From positions 551,692 to 615,691 of the forward strand of contig JAMPCA010000001.1 in assembly GCA_023666425.1 (NCBI GenBank): DNA of 64,000 bases. The letters run 5' to 3'. Numbering within the stretch: position 1 is the stretch's first letter; the number at the start of each line of letters is the position of its first letter. Below the pieces are notes generated by a model that made no database searches, was not told where the DNA came from, and saw nothing but the letters and a program-made list of their open reading frames with translations. Positions 44,376 to 53,615 of this stretch are shown here, piece after piece. The DNA is from Muribaculaceae bacterium (GTDB lineage: Bacteria; Bacillota; Clostridia; Lachnospirales; Lachnospiraceae). Both the position numbers and the translations under genes were made by a program.

Positions 44376-44429
44376 AGAATATCCCATCGTCTGCATATTG
44401 TCAACTTATTTCTGTTTATGGTTTACATT
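44376..44429 (-). promoter_or_regulatory. bioY promoter with BirA-type operator
   Basis: TTGACA (44399-44404), 17 bp, TATTCT (44376-44381). The operator reads TGTAAAC (44421-44427), 15 bp, GTTGACA (44399-44405) on the minus strand; the arms are inverted repeats with one mismatch and match the Firmicute BirA box. The downstream half is the -35 box. Confidence 0.8.
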
Positions 44430-44432
44430 CGT

Positions 44433-45227
44433 TTAGAGAGCATTCAATTCCCGCTTAAAGGCACTGCAATATTTTTCCGCTGCCTCCTCGCTGAAATCAC
44501 TCTCCCGAAGCAGGCGGATAAAATGGCTTCCCACAATGGCGCCGTCGATATTTTCTGCCACCGGCGCAACATCTGCGGCATTCTTGATGCCAAAGCCCAT
44601 CATAACCGGAATGTTTGAGACGGATTTTACATAGGAGAGATAATTGACCACCTCCCGGTGAAAGCCGTTCTCCTGCCCGGTCACACCCATGGAGGAGACG
44701 CAATAGACAAAGCCTCTTGCATTTTCCAAAAGCATCGGTACCCGCTTTTTCGACACCGGAGAGACAAGGGGGATCAAAATGGTTGCATCCGGGCCTCCCA
44801 GCGCATGCGTGAGCTCCTCCTGCTCCTCGAAGGGAAGATCCGGGATAATCAGTCCGTCCACACCGCAGACCCCACACTGTCTGACAAAGGCCTCCAGCCC
44901 GTAGTGGAGCACCGTATTGTAATACATCATAAAAATGATGGGAATATTTACGCCCTCCTTTCGCAGCTCCTTCATACAGACAAAGGTTTTGGAAAGCGAT
45001 GCGCCTGCCTGGATTGCGTCATAGGACGCCGCCTGAATGACGGGGCCATCCGCCACCGGATCCGAAAAAGGGATGCCCAGCTCGATAATATCCGTTCCTG
45101 CCCTCTCCTGCGCCCGGATCAGGGCTTTTGTCTTACTGTAATCCGGCAGACCCGCCGTCATATATGTGATAAATGCTTTTTCTTTTTTCTCCTGCAGCAC
45201 GGCAAGAGACTGTTCGATTCGGTTCAT
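44433..45227 (-). CDS. trpA: Tryptophan synthase alpha subunit
   Basis: This 264-aa protein cleaves indole-3-glycerol phosphate to indole. It shows the family signature IIELGIPFSDPVADGPVIQ (catalytic Glu48 region, and Asp in PFSDPVADGP) and the phosphate-binding VGSHFIRLL and GFGIKN. It starts 10 bp after the trpB stop and is the last gene of the operon. No terminator follows before the bioY promoter, so trp transcripts may continue into bioY. Confidence 0.95.
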   Translation of the reverse strand: MNRIEQSLAVLQEKKEKAFITYMTAGLPDYSKTKALIRAQERAGTDIIELGIPFSDPVADGPVIQAASYDAIQAGASLSKTFVCMKELRKEGVNIPIIFMMYYNTVLHYGLEAFVRQCGVCGVDGLIIPDLPFEEQEELTHALGGPDATILIPLVSPVSKKRVPMLLENARGFVYCVSSMGVTGQENGFHREVVNYLSYVKSVSNIPVMMGFGIKNAADVAPVAENIDGAIVGSHFIRLLRESDFSEEAAEKYCSAFKRELNAL

Positions 45228-45237
45228 TTTTCCCCTC

Positions 45238-46425
45238 CTAATTCAGATAGCCTTTCCCCGCCAGATAGTCGGAGATGGTATTTACATCTTTGTCGCCTCT
45301 TCCGGAGAGACAGATGACCATGCTCTCCTGCGCCTTCATCTCCTTCGCCCTCTGCAGCGCGTAGGCAAGTGCATGGGCGCTCTCAATGGCGGGAATAATT
45401 CCCTCAAGCTTACAGAGAAGAAGCAGCGCATCCATTGCCTCGGTATCTGTGACCGCCACATACTTCGCTCTTCCGCTGTCCCGCAGATATGCGTGCTCCG
45501 GCCCGACGCCCGGGTAGTCCAGTCCGGCGGAAATCGAGTGAGCCAGCTGGATATTGCCATCTGTATCCTGCAGCAGATAGGAGCGCATCCCATGAAGCAC
45601 CCCGGGCTCCCCCAGAGCCATGGCGCTGGCGTGTTTTCCGGTATCAATGCCGAGGCCTGCCGCCTCCACGCCGATCAGCTCTACCTCTTTGTCCTCCAAA
45701 AAATCCGCAAACATTCCGATGGAGTTGGAGCCGCCGCCCACGCAGGCAATGACCACGTCAGGATTTTTGCCCTCTGCCTCCATATGCTGCCGTTTTGCCT
45801 CCCGGCTGATAACGCTCTGAAACTCTTTGACCATCTTAGGATAGGGATGAGGGCCAACCGCAGAGCCGATCACATAGAAGGTATCCTCCGCTGTCTTTGC
45901 CCATGTACGGATGGCCTCGTTGGTAGCGTCTTTTAGCGTGTTGCTCCCGGATTCCACCGGAACTACCGTTGCCCCCAGCATCTCCATGCGCATCACATTG
46001 AGCCGCTGCCGCTCCATATCTTCTTTTCCCATGTACACGGTGCATTCCATGTCAAAAAGCGCCGCTCCCGTTGCCGTCGCCACCCCGTGCTGGCCTGCGC
46101 CTGTCTCCGCGATCACCTTTGCCTTTCCCATGCGCTTCGCCAGAAGAATCTGGCCAATCACATTGTTGATCTTGTGTGCGCCCGTATGGTTAAGATCCTC
46201 GCGTTTTAAGTAGATTTTTGTGCCATACTGCCGGCTTAAACGCTCTGCAAAATACAGCGGTGTTTCGCGCCCCACATACTGGCGCAGATAGTAGTGGTAC
46301 TGTTCCATAAAGGCCGGATCCCGAACCGCCTCCTCAAAGGCCGCCTCCAGCTCTCCCAAGGTATTCATCAGCGACTCTGACACAAACTGGCCGCCAAATT
46401 CTCCATAATATGCGTTCTTATTCAT
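45238..46425 (-). CDS. trpB: Tryptophan synthase beta subunit
   Basis: This 395-aa PLP enzyme condenses indole with serine. It contains [17 protein letters not shown] with the PLP Lys, [14 protein letters not shown], and [12 protein letters not shown] for the phosphate of PLP, and it is the standard TrpB1 length. It overlaps the end of trpF by 8 bp, which points to coupling, and forms the alpha2beta2 complex with TrpA. Confidence 0.97.
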   Translation of the reverse strand: MNKNAYYGEFGGQFVSESLMNTLGELEAAFEEAVRDPAFMEQYHYYLRQYVGRETPLYFAERLSRQYGTKIYLKREDLNHTGAHKINNVIGQILLAKRMGKAKVIAETGAGQHGVATATGAALFDMECTVYMGKEDMERQRLNVMRMEMLGATVVPVESGSNTLKDATNEAIRTWAKTAEDTFYVIGSAVGPHPYPKMVKEFQSVISREAKRQHMEAEGKNPDVVIACVGGGSNSIGMFADFLEDKEVELIGVEAAGLGIDTGKHASAMALGEPGVLHGMRSYLLQDTDGNIQLAHSISAGLDYPGVGPEHAYLRDSGRAKYVAVTDTEAMDALLLLCKLEGIIPAIESAHALAYALQRAKEMKAQESMVICLSGRGDKDVNTISDYLAGKGYLN

Positions 46426-47053
46426 AGTTTCTCACCTTTCCAATGAATGCTTTGATTTTTTCCGGATCCTTGCCCGTTTCACCCTCTACGCCTGTGCTGA
46501 CGTCCACGATATCCGGGGAAAAGAGCCGGATGCCTTCGGACACATTATCCGCATGAAGGCCGCCCGCAAGGATACATGCGCACTTGTCAAACAAGGGGCT
46601 TTTCCGCCACCTGGCGTCCTCCCACGCAAAGGTTTTACCGCCGCCGTATTCAGCTCCGTCCACAACAATCCCCACAATCTTTTTTCGAAGCTCTTCGGGA
46701 AGCTGTGCGATAAATTCTGTCTTTTCCTGAAATACGCCGGGATCCGCCACATTGACTGCGCACCAGACCGGAAGAGACGCAGCCGCAAGCAACTCAGGAG
46801 TCAGACTTCCGTGAAGCTGCAGGACGTCAAAGTGCAGGCTTTGTAAAGCCTTAAGGGCGGATATCTCCGGGGAGACCGCCACCGCCACCTTTCTGATTTT
46901 CGGATCCAGTCCATCCATGAGCGCCTCTGCCTGCTCCGCTGTGACGTTGCGCCTGCTGGGGGGATGGAATACAAAGCCCGCATAATCTGCGCCGGATTCA
47001 TTTAAATATCCGACCTCCTCCGCGCGGGTGATTCCGCAGATTTTTACCTTCAT
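46418..47053 (-). CDS. trpF: Phosphoribosylanthranilate isomerase
   Basis: This 211-aa TIM-barrel enzyme catalyses the Amadori rearrangement in tryptophan synthesis. It starts with [17 protein letters not shown] (catalytic Cys in KICGI), has [13 protein letters not shown] and [10 protein letters not shown], and ends with the phosphate-binding [18 protein letters not shown] (catalytic Asp before STGVE). It follows trpC by 24 bp and precedes trpB with overlap. Confidence 0.95.
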   Translation of the reverse strand: MKVKICGITRAEEVGYLNESGADYAGFVFHPPSRRNVTAEQAEALMDGLDPKIRKVAVAVSPEISALKALQSLHFDVLQLHGSLTPELLAAASLPVWCAVNVADPGVFQEKTEFIAQLPEELRKKIVGIVVDGAEYGGGKTFAWEDARWRKSPLFDKCACILAGGLHADNVSEGIRLFSPDIVDVSTGVEGETGKDPEKIKAFIGKVRNYE

Positions 47054-47077
47054 CTCTTATCCTCCTGTGCCTGACGC

Positions 47078-47866
47078 TTATGCCTCATTGTATATGCGCT
47101 TCCATTTCTTTGAAAGCTCCATGGGCGACTCTGCCTCCATAAAGGCTCTGCCGATTAAAAAGGCGTCCACGCCGCAGGCGTGCAGATAACGGACATCCTC
47201 CTCACCCATGACGCCGCTCTCCGCGACAAACACCTTTTCTTTTGGAACATAGGGGCGCAGACGTCTGGTCGTCTCCAGAGATATGGAAAAATCCTTTAGA
47301 TTCCGGTTATTGACCCCGATGATCCGCGGGTCAGGCTTCATCGCCCGCGCAATCTCTTCCTCGTTGTGTGCCTCTACCAGCACGTCCAGCTCCAGCTCCC
47401 TGGCAAGCTGGTAAAAAGCAGACAGCTCCTTATCATCTAAAATCGCAGCGATCAAAAGCACTGCATCCGCGCCGATTGCCTTCGCCTCATAAAACTGGTA
47501 TTCCTCAATCATAAAATCCTTGCGCAGAACCGGAAGCGGTGACTTCGCCCGGATTTGTTTAAGATACTCTGCATTCCCGTGAAAATAATCCTCCTCGGTC
47601 AGGCAGGAAATCGCGTCCACGGAGGCGTTGTATTCATCAATGCGCTCCATGAGGTCAATCTTTTCCTGAATCCTGCCGAGGCTGGGAGAGGCTTTTTTAA
47701 ACTCTCCGATAATCGAAAGCCCCGGTTTTTTCAGACTCTGATAGAAACAGTCCCGGCTTCGGGTCTTTGTATTTTCCGCAAGGCGGCGCATCTCCTGCAT
47801 GGGAATACGGGTTTTATGCATTCGCAGCCGCTCTTTCTTGTGTTCTACAATCTCGTCTAATATCAT
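47078..47866 (-). CDS. trpC: Indole-3-glycerol phosphate synthase
   Basis: This 262-aa enzyme has the IGPS motifs IIGEFKKASPSLGRI (catalytic Lys), VLRKDFMIEEYQFYEA, DVLVEAHNEEE, IIGVNNRNLKDF and FVAESGV. It follows trpG by only 19 bp. In the common clostridial order trpD would stand between trpG and trpC; here there is no room for it. Confidence 0.96.
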   Translation of the reverse strand: MILDEIVEHKKERLRMHKTRIPMQEMRRLAENTKTRSRDCFYQSLKKPGLSIIGEFKKASPSLGRIQEKIDLMERIDEYNASVDAISCLTEEDYFHGNAEYLKQIRAKSPLPVLRKDFMIEEYQFYEAKAIGADAVLLIAAILDDKELSAFYQLARELELDVLVEAHNEEEIARAMKPDPRIIGVNNRNLKDFSISLETTRRLRPYVPKEKVFVAESGVMGEEDVRYLHACGVDAFLIGRAFMEAESPMELSKKWKRIYNEA

Positions 47867-47885
47867 CCTTTTACTCCTTTATCGT

Positions 47886-48455
47886 TCAGCATCGCCCATT
47901 GACAAAGTTCTCAATGATCCGCTTTCCATGCTCGGTATAGATGGATTCGGGGTGAAACTGCAGCCCTGTCACCGGGTAAGTCTCATGGCGTATGGCCATA
48001 ATCTCCCCATCATCTGTGCGGGCGATAATCCGCAGACACTTGGGCAGATTTTCTTCCTGCACGGCCAGAGAATGATAGCGCGCCACCCGTATCGGGGACT
48101 GGATCCCTGCAAAAATACCGGTGCCGTCGTGTTCAATCACGGACTGCTTGCCGTGGCAGAGGGTCTTTGCGTAGCTCACGGTGCCGCCCAGCGCCTCGCC
48201 GATGCACTGGTGTCCGAGACAGATTCCCAGGATTGGAATCTCTCCGGTAAATGCGCGGACAGCCTCCATGCAGATTCCCGCCTCCTTTGGGCTTTTGGGG
48301 CCGGGTGAGAGCACAAGCTTTTCCGGGGCGAGCGCCCGGATGCCGTCGATTGTGATTTTGTCGTTGCGGACGACCTGAATGTCCGGCGCAAAGATTCCAA
48401 AATACTGATATAGATTATAGGTGAACGAATCATAGTTATCAATCATTAAAATCAT
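47886..48455 (-). CDS. trpG: Anthranilate synthase glutamine amidotransferase subunit
   Basis: This 189-aa class I glutaminase supplies ammonia to TrpE. It begins [19 protein letters not shown], has the nucleophile Cys in GICLGHQCIGEALGG, the oxyanion region SPGPKSP, and the catalytic His/Glu in LQFHPESIYTEHG. It is not fused to TrpD, unlike some enterobacterial TrpG. The ATG at 48455 follows GGAGGAG and overlaps the trpE stop (ATGA). A PabA-like double role is possible, but not testable here. Confidence 0.95.
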   Translation of the reverse strand: MILMIDNYDSFTYNLYQYFGIFAPDIQVVRNDKITIDGIRALAPEKLVLSPGPKSPKEAGICMEAVRAFTGEIPILGICLGHQCIGEALGGTVSYAKTLCHGKQSVIEHDGTGIFAGIQSPIRVARYHSLAVQEENLPKCLRIIARTDDGEIMAIRHETYPVTGLQFHPESIYTEHGKRIIENFVNGRC

Positions 48456-49867
48456 AGGTTCTCCTCCTCCACCAGCGTCTTGGCAAGAGCCATAACTTTG
48501 TTGCAGCACTCCTTATATTCCTTCTCCGGCACGGAATCCGCAACAATTCCGGCTCCCGCCTGCAAATACACCTTTTCCCCCTTCTTGATCATTGTGCGGA
48601 TCGTGATACAAAAATCCATATCCCCCGAGAAATCCACATAGCCGGTAGCCCCGCCGTAAAGTCCCCTGCGCGCTTCCTCAAGCTCGTCGATAATCTCCAT
48701 GGCACGGATCTTCGGCGCGCCGCTTAAGGTTCCTGCCGGAAGGAAAGAAGACACAAGGTCAAAGGGGTGGAACTCTCCCTTTTTTTTGCCCTCCACCATG
48801 GACACGATGTGCATAACATGGGAGTAATTCTGCACCTCCATGAACTGTGTGACCTTTACAGTTCCAAATTCGCTGATGCGCCCCATATCATTTCGCGCCA
48901 GATCCACGAGCATCACATGTTCCGCCCTCTCTTTTTCGTCCTGCAAAAGCTCATCCTTTAAGAGCGCATCCTCCTCCGCGTCCGCGCCCCTTGGCCTCGT
49001 GCCCGCGATGGGACAGGTATATACCCTGCTTCCCTGCTGTTTGACGATCATCTCCGGGGAGCTTCCGATCACCTCGAAATCTCCGAAGTTAAAGTAGTAC
49101 AGGTAAGGTGAAGGATTTAGCTCACGCAGCTCTTTGTACAGTTCAAAGCCCTTCTGCTTTGTCTCAATCGTCCACCTCTGGGAAAGCACGGTTTGAAAAA
49201 TATGCCCCTCCCGGATATACTCCCTGATTTTTTCTACCTTGGCACTGTACTGTTCCAGGGTGTCGGACTGGCGGACAATCACACCGTCGTGGACAAGGGT
49301 TTTCTCCTGTGCCTTCCCCGCATTGCAAAGTGCCTCCCCGATCAGTGTCTGCGCCTCCTCAAGGCTGTTCTTACGTCCCTCTTCAGAATCCTCCCCCAGG
49401 ATTACGGCGGTTAAAGTCTCTGCCACATGATCCACCATGATGAATTTTGTCATCAGCATCATTTGAACTGTCTCAATGCCAATCTCATCTGCATTGTTGT
49501 CCGGCAGCTCCTCCGCATAACGGACAAAGTCGTAGCCGAGGTTTCCCACCAGCCCGCCGGAAAAGGAGAGCTCTTCATTGTCCTTGACAATCTCAAACTC
49601 ACTGTAGTACTCCTTTAAAAGCTCCAGGGGATTGCCCTCCCTGACCTCGACGCTCCCGTCGGCTCCCGTGATAACAAGCGACTGTCCCCGGGAGGAAAGA
49701 ATCTCCTCCGGCTCCCTGCCAAAAAAAGTATAGCGGTCGTAATTCTTATCGTAGCTCTCCAAAAGAAAACCTTTTCGCTCTCCCACCAGGCTCTCATACA
49801 TGCCCGTCGCCGTCTCATTCACAATGCTGACGGTCTTCTTGTAGACGCGAAATCTCCGTTTTATCAT
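48452..49867 (-). CDS. trpE: Anthranilate synthase component I
   Basis: This 471-aa chorismate-using enzyme has the standard C-terminal motifs: [72 protein letters not shown] and [16 protein letters not shown]. The N-terminal segment with the tryptophan feedback site is present ([16 protein letters not shown]). It leads the trp operon, with the ribosome site GGAGGG. Control is by the T-box leader immediately upstream. Confidence 0.96.
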   Translation of the reverse strand: MIKRRFRVYKKTVSIVNETATGMYESLVGERKGFLLESYDKNYDRYTFFGREPEEILSSRGQSLVITGADGSVEVREGNPLELLKEYYSEFEIVKDNEELSFSGGLVGNLGYDFVRYAEELPDNNADEIGIETVQMMLMTKFIMVDHVAETLTAVILGEDSEEGRKNSLEEAQTLIGEALCNAGKAQEKTLVHDGVIVRQSDTLEQYSAKVEKIREYIREGHIFQTVLSQRWTIETKQKGFELYKELRELNPSPYLYYFNFGDFEVIGSSPEMIVKQQGSRVYTCPIAGTRPRGADAEEDALLKDELLQDEKERAEHVMLVDLARNDMGRISEFGTVKVTQFMEVQNYSHVMHIVSMVEGKKKGEFHPFDLVSSFLPAGTLSGAPKIRAMEIIDELEEARRGLYGGATGYVDFSGDMDFCITIRTMIKKGEKVYLQAGAGIVADSVPEKEYKECCNKVMALAKTLVEEENL

Positions 49868-49941
49868 ACATGCCCTCCTGTAAATAATTTATTATAGATT
49901 TAATTTTTGACACAATATATTAAATTTTGATTTGATAATAC

Positions 49942-49977
49942 AAAAAATCCCTGGCAAAGCTTCTGCTTTGTCAGGGA
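49942..49977 (-). terminator. T-box terminator hairpin
   Basis: The 13-bp stem with one mismatch (49948-49960 with 49965-49977) has a 4-nt loop and is followed on the minus strand by TTTTTTG. It forms when tRNA-Trp is charged. Confidence 0.92.
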
Positions 49978-50330
49978 CGAATATATCGTGGTGCCACCCC
50001 GTTTCGCTGCTTCCACCGCTCCTCCTACATGCTGCCTCATCAGCAGAATATCGGCGGCGCTTTACATAAAAGAGGCAGATACTTCCGCATCGGAAATATC
50101 TGCCACCGTGTACGCAACCTCTCTGATACTGGAGAATTCCAATATCCTCACCCCTGTAACGTGGGGAGACGGCTCGGCTACTTACAATTGTTCACCTCGC
50201 ATCTCACGAATCCATTCCGCACAAGCTATTCTGCCAGCTTCCACCACCGCTGGCTCTCTGTGAGAAATCACCTGCCGTACTTACCTTCGATCATAGATTT
50301 TACAAATTCAGTTTTAACTGCTAATAGTCT
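49942..50330 (-). ncRNA. Tryptophan T-box leader of the trp operon
   Basis: Read on the minus strand, the leader contains the AGAGAG box followed by a CCAGC/GCTGG apical stem, a specifier loop GGAAUGGA, the conserved T-box stretch CGGGGUGGCACCAC (49988-50001), and a terminator. The specifier loop is closed by GUAC/GUGC and CGAA/UUCG pairs; its codon UGG (50212-50214) reads tryptophan. The variable base after UGG in the T-box is C, matching discriminator G of bacterial tRNA-Trp. Uncharged tRNA-Trp should stabilise the antiterminator and open trp expression. Confidence 0.93.
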
Positions 50331-50354
50331 ATTCCATTTCCACAGAAATGTCAA
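50326..50354 (-). promoter_or_regulatory. Promoter of the trp operon
   Basis: The consensus TTGACA (50349-50354), 17 bp, TAGACT (50326-50331). It starts 10 bp after the stop of the DHH gene. Confidence 0.72.
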
Positions 50355-50363
50355 CCATTAAAT

Positions 50364-51284
50364 TTATTTGTTGGCAAGCTCGCACAGCTCCGCAAGCATC
50401 TTCGGAAGCTCTGTCTCCATATTTTCATTGGAGAACTGGCAGGTGCCCACCTTCCTGTGCCCGCCGCCGTTGTACTTGAGCATCAGGCTTCCCACATCCA
50501 CCGTGCAGGTCTTATTCAAAATACTGTAGCCCACTGCCGCTGAACAGCCCTGGCCGCCTCTGCCGCTGACAATCCACGCAGAGATATTCTGCCCGGGATA
50601 CATGCTGTAGATCATAAAGCGGTTCCCGGTATAGATCGGGTCTACGCCCCGCAGGTCGGAGATAATGACATTGCCCTCCACGCGGGTGTATTTTGTGACC
50701 ATCTCCTTGAACTTCTCTGTCTGCTCGTTATATACTTCGATGCGCTCCTGCACATCGGGAATCTCTAAAATCTCCGCTGTGCTCATGGTGCGGCAGGCTT
50801 CCATCAGCTTCTCCATGAGCTGGTAGTTGGAAATGGAGAACTGTCTCCATCTGCCGAGTCCGGTACGCGGATCCATCAAAAAGCCCACGAGAATCCAGCC
50901 CTTGGGATTCATCACCTCATCAATCGTGAGATTGCCGGAATCCACCTTGTCCACGGCCTCCATCATATCGTCAAACTGGGGAAATCTCTCCTTCCCGCCA
51001 TAATATTCATAGATAATCCGGGCGCAGGACGGCGTAATACGGCTCTCTCCCTTGTATTTGCCCTCCAGTGCCAGTCTCTCGTGCTCACTGGAATGATGAT
51101 CGAACCACAGGCCGCAGCCCTCCACATACGGCACATTGGCCAGACAGTCATTCTCATTGACCTCCACCAGTCCGTCCTGAAGATCCTTCGGATGCGCAAA
51201 CTTCCAACTGTCAATTATTCCTGCCTCCAAAAGCAGCGCTCCGCAGGCCAGTCCGTCAAAATCAGATCGTGTCACAAGTCTCAC
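50364..51284 (-). CDS. DHH-family phosphoesterase
   Basis: This 306-aa protein has the DHH/DHHA1 layout: TRSDFDGLACG (residues 5-15), DHHSSEHERL (about residues 62-71) as the DHH motif, an Asp in EAVDKVDSGNL, and the C-terminal GGGHRKVGTCQF that binds substrate in NrnA/GdpP relatives. It is a manganese-dependent phosphoesterase without membrane, PAS or GGDEF domains. Short-oligoribonucleotide or pAp hydrolysis is possible, but the exact substrate is open. It starts at GTG with AAAGGAGGG upstream. Confidence 0.85.
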   Translation of the reverse strand: MRLVTRSDFDGLACGALLLEAGIIDSWKFAHPKDLQDGLVEVNENDCLANVPYVEGCGLWFDHHSSEHERLALEGKYKGESRITPSCARIIYEYYGGKERFPQFDDMMEAVDKVDSGNLTIDEVMNPKGWILVGFLMDPRTGLGRWRQFSISNYQLMEKLMEACRTMSTAEILEIPDVQERIEVYNEQTEKFKEMVTKYTRVEGNVIISDLRGVDPIYTGNRFMIYSMYPGQNISAWIVSGRGGQGCSAAVGYSILNKTCTVDVGSLMLKYNGGGHRKVGTCQFSNENMETELPKMLAELCELANK

Positions 51285-51332
51285 GATTATTCCCTCCTTT
51301 ATTGCATTCTCCTGTTTGATGAAGCATCACTA

Positions 51333-51371
51333 GGAAAAGTGTAGCATATTTCCCCAAAACATGCCACACTT
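51333..51371 (-). terminator. Terminator of the SDR gene
   Basis: The 11-bp stem with one G-U pair (51337-51347 with 51361-51371) is followed on the minus strand by TTTTCC, 29 bp after the SDR stop. Confidence 0.6.
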
Positions 51372-51399
51372 CTTTTAAATTTTTCTAAATTATTTCACT

Positions 51400-52173
51400 T
51401 TACTGTGCTTCCAGCTTTTTCTTCTGCTGGCGTCCCGCGAGACGTATATAGACCGACTGGGGGAGAAAACGCCCCAGAGATGTGGAAAGCTGCATCGTCG
51501 CGGTGGGAACAATGAGAGGCTTACGCCTTTTCATGCCCTCTATGGCACAGTCCACACAGCGCTCCGCCGAAATTCCCGGAAGTGCAAACTCTACATTGGC
51601 CACATTGTTAAACTCTGTATCCACCGGCCCCGGACAGAGCGCGCCGAGATACACCCTGCTCCCCTGCTCCTTAAGCTCCTGCGCCACCGCCCTCGTCAGG
51701 CTCGCAACGTATGCCTTTGTGGCGTAGTAGGTTGCCATATAGGGACCCGCCGGGATCAGTCCGGCAGAGGAAGCCACATTCAAAAGATAGCCGCCGCCCT
51801 GCGCCTGCATTTTTTGAAGAACAAGCTTAGTCAGCAGATGAACCGCCCGCACATTTACATCAATCATTTGAAGCTCTTTGTCCACCTCTGTCTCCAGAAA
51901 AGAGCCGCAGTCGCCGAAGCCCGCATTGTTGATAAAGACGCCGACCTTTTTGTCCGCAAGCGCCTGGATCAGACGGCGGCACTCCTCTTCTTTCGAAAGA
52001 TCCGCCGCAAATACCTCGCACTCTGTCCCGGTAAGCCTGTCCGCACACTCCAAAAGGCGTTCCCTGCGCCTTGCCACCAGAAAAAGCCGGTATCCCTCCT
52101 TCGCCAGACGCCTGGCAAATTCCGCCCCGATACCGGAGCTCGCCCCCGTAATAACCGCATATGTCTGTTTCAT
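51400..52173 (-). CDS. Short-chain dehydrogenase/reductase
   Basis: This 257-aa NAD(P)-dependent enzyme has the SDR motifs TGASSGIG (residues 8-15), NNAGFG (about residues 84-89), the catalytic Ser in NVASSAG (about residue 138) and the YATKAYV box for Tyr and Lys, in a classical DltE/YqjQ-like form. The start at 52173 follows GGAGGG 9 bp upstream; an upstream in-frame ATG would add 15 residues without a comparable site. The substrate is unknown. Confidence 0.88.
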   Translation of the reverse strand: MKQTYAVITGASSGIGAEFARRLAKEGYRLFLVARRRERLLECADRLTGTECEVFAADLSKEEECRRLIQALADKKVGVFINNAGFGDCGSFLETEVDKELQMIDVNVRAVHLLTKLVLQKMQAQGGGYLLNVASSAGLIPAGPYMATYYATKAYVASLTRAVAQELKEQGSRVYLGALCPGPVDTEFNNVANVEFALPGISAERCVDCAIEGMKRRKPLIVPTATMQLSTSLGRFLPQSVYIRLAGRQQKKKLEAQ

Positions 52174-52284
52174 AAAATACTCCCTCCTATACATTTTTTC
52201 AATTGCATACAGCTCCATTATTAAACGCTCTATATTCAGATCAAATGCAAACAGCCGGCTAATACATTGATTCAGAAGGCAGAC

Positions 52285-53082
52285 TCAAATAAAAAACTCA
52301 CAATAATGCTCCTTCTGGTATTCATAAATTTGTCGGATTCTGTCGGATACACGGTTTCCATAAATCTGTTCTATCACACTCAGACATTCCGAAGTGTCAA
52401 AATCTGAAACAGACAGCTGCTTTCCATATAAATGCTCACATACCTCCATCTGTGCATCAAATTGAAGAGAAAACGGTTTTGCAGATACATTTGGAATCAG
52501 ATCCTTAACATTGCCCCCAAGAGGATAATCATTTCTTGTATCTGACAAAAAGGCAGCACCATTGTCAAATACCGGACACACTTCAAAAGAACCGTCATAA
52601 TTTTGAAGCACTGCAATATTATGAAAGTGGCGGTCTTCATTTAGCGTTATGGCATCCAGCTCCAAAAGCATGGTAAGGTATGCACCGAAATCGCTAATAT
52701 CTGTCATTGCTTCCATGCAGTCAACAAACTGTTCAATCCTGCCTTCCAGACCATAATCGCAAATGACGTAATCAGCCAGCTTGCCATATTGTGCCATAAA
52801 AAGCCTTTCTGCAGTAACAATGCGCTGTCCATCATGCAGAAAATCATTTGACACACAACCTGCCAGCATACGGCCATTATACTGTATATAATCAATACTA
52901 TATTCTACATAGGTACATACATTTGAATGTTCAAGTATCTTATATACAAAATATTCTGCAGCGCCCTCATATCCCAGAAAATCAGCCTTATACCATATAT
53001 TATCAACTTTCCATTTCAACTGATTGCCTTTAGAAGAATGTACTTCAGATTCTGTCAGACTGGCTTCACTCAAAATAATCAT
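52285..53082 (-). CDS. HipA/CtkA-like protein kinase
   Basis: This 265-aa protein has the elements of the HipA-type kinase core: the glycine-loop-like SSKGNQLKW (about residues 17-25), ATP-binding Lys in WYKADFLGYEGAAEYFVYKI with Glu in the following helix, the catalytic loop LNEDRHFHNIAVL (Asp and Asn present), and FDNGAAFLSD in place of DFG. All catalytic residues are therefore kept. It resembles short HipA-fold kinases such as CtkA of Helicobacter rather than full HipA. The ATG at 53082 is 8 bp after GCAGGAG. The target is unknown. It is translated in tandem with the 102-aa partner gene and is AT-richer than its neighbours. Confidence 0.75.
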   Translation of the reverse strand: MIILSEASLTESEVHSSKGNQLKWKVDNIWYKADFLGYEGAAEYFVYKILEHSNVCTYVEYSIDYIQYNGRMLAGCVSNDFLHDGQRIVTAERLFMAQYGKLADYVICDYGLEGRIEQFVDCMEAMTDISDFGAYLTMLLELDAITLNEDRHFHNIAVLQNYDGSFEVCPVFDNGAAFLSDTRNDYPLGGNVKDLIPNVSAKPFSLQFDAQMEVCEHLYGKQLSVSDFDTSECLSVIEQIYGNRVSDRIRQIYEYQKEHYCEFFI

Positions 53083-53087
53083 AAACA

Positions 53088-53396
53088 TCACTCCTGCACA
53101 ATTTTCAGCCACATGGCATCATCAGCCAGCCTTCCGGCTGTCTTATGTATAATGGCTAATGGTTCATAATGACTGACGCCAATATCATGCAACACCCATT
53201 TCAGATGATCCCGTGTTTTTGGAAAACACCTGCTTTCAAGAAAATATTCATAATCTGCAAATGTCGGATTCTCATTGATGCCAAATGCCCTTGCAATCAG
53301 ATCATCCGTATAGTTTTCGATTTTCACGCTTTGCGTTTTATAATCCACCACTATTTTCGTGGAAAGCTTATCCCTGTCATAATACTCCAGAACCAT
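53088..53396 (-). CDS. Small partner protein of the HipA-like kinase
   Basis: The protein is 102 aa from the ATG at 53396, which has GGTGGGTGGGG upstream; longer readings would cross the promoter. It contains an acidic N-terminal part, then a conserved-looking segment FADYEYFLESRCFPKTRDHLKWVLHDIGVSHYEPLAIIHKTAGR ending in WLKI. I recall this segment in clostridial genes that precede HipA-like kinases, and it may supply the missing N-terminal subdomain or act as the antidote. No helix-turn-helix is evident. Its TGA lies 8 bp before the kinase ATG. Toxin-antitoxin function is inferred from layout only. Confidence 0.62.
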   Translation of the reverse strand: MVLEYYDRDKLSTKIVVDYKTQSVKIENYTDDLIARAFGINENPTFADYEYFLESRCFPKTRDHLKWVLHDIGVSHYEPLAIIHKTAGRLADDAMWLKIVQE

Positions 53397-53460
53397 AATA
53401 TCATTCCCCACCCACCATGTATAGAGAGCCGGATTCTTTCCGGTTCTTAACAATCTATAT

Positions 53461-53489
53461 ATTATAGCACCTTTTAAGGTGCTATGCAA
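53461..53489 (-). promoter_or_regulatory. Kinase-pair promoter whose spacer is a palindromic operator
   Basis: TTGCAT (53484-53489), 17 bp, TATAAT (53461-53466). The palindrome 53464-53485 (10-bp perfect arms ATAGCACCTT/AAGGTGCTAT, 2-bp centre) fills the spacer and touches both boxes, an ideal place for a repressor. Confidence 0.75.
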
Positions 53490-53521
53490 GAATGTAAAAA
53501 ATGACGATGCAGAGGCAAAGT

Positions 53522-53587
53522 AAAAACACGGACAAGCTGCCGCCATTACAGATTCGTTCTCTGTTCCGGCAGCAGCTCTGCATTTTG
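53522..53587 (-). terminator. Terminator after the 58-aa secreted peptide
   Basis: Arms 53535-53544 and 53578-53587 pair with one bulge on each side, and inner ACAGA/TCTGT also pairs. The hairpin is followed on the minus strand by GTTTTTAC. It ends the transcript that starts near 54191. Confidence 0.6.
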
Positions 53588-53615
53588 TATTATTTCTTTC
53601 CTTTGATTTGTCCTC

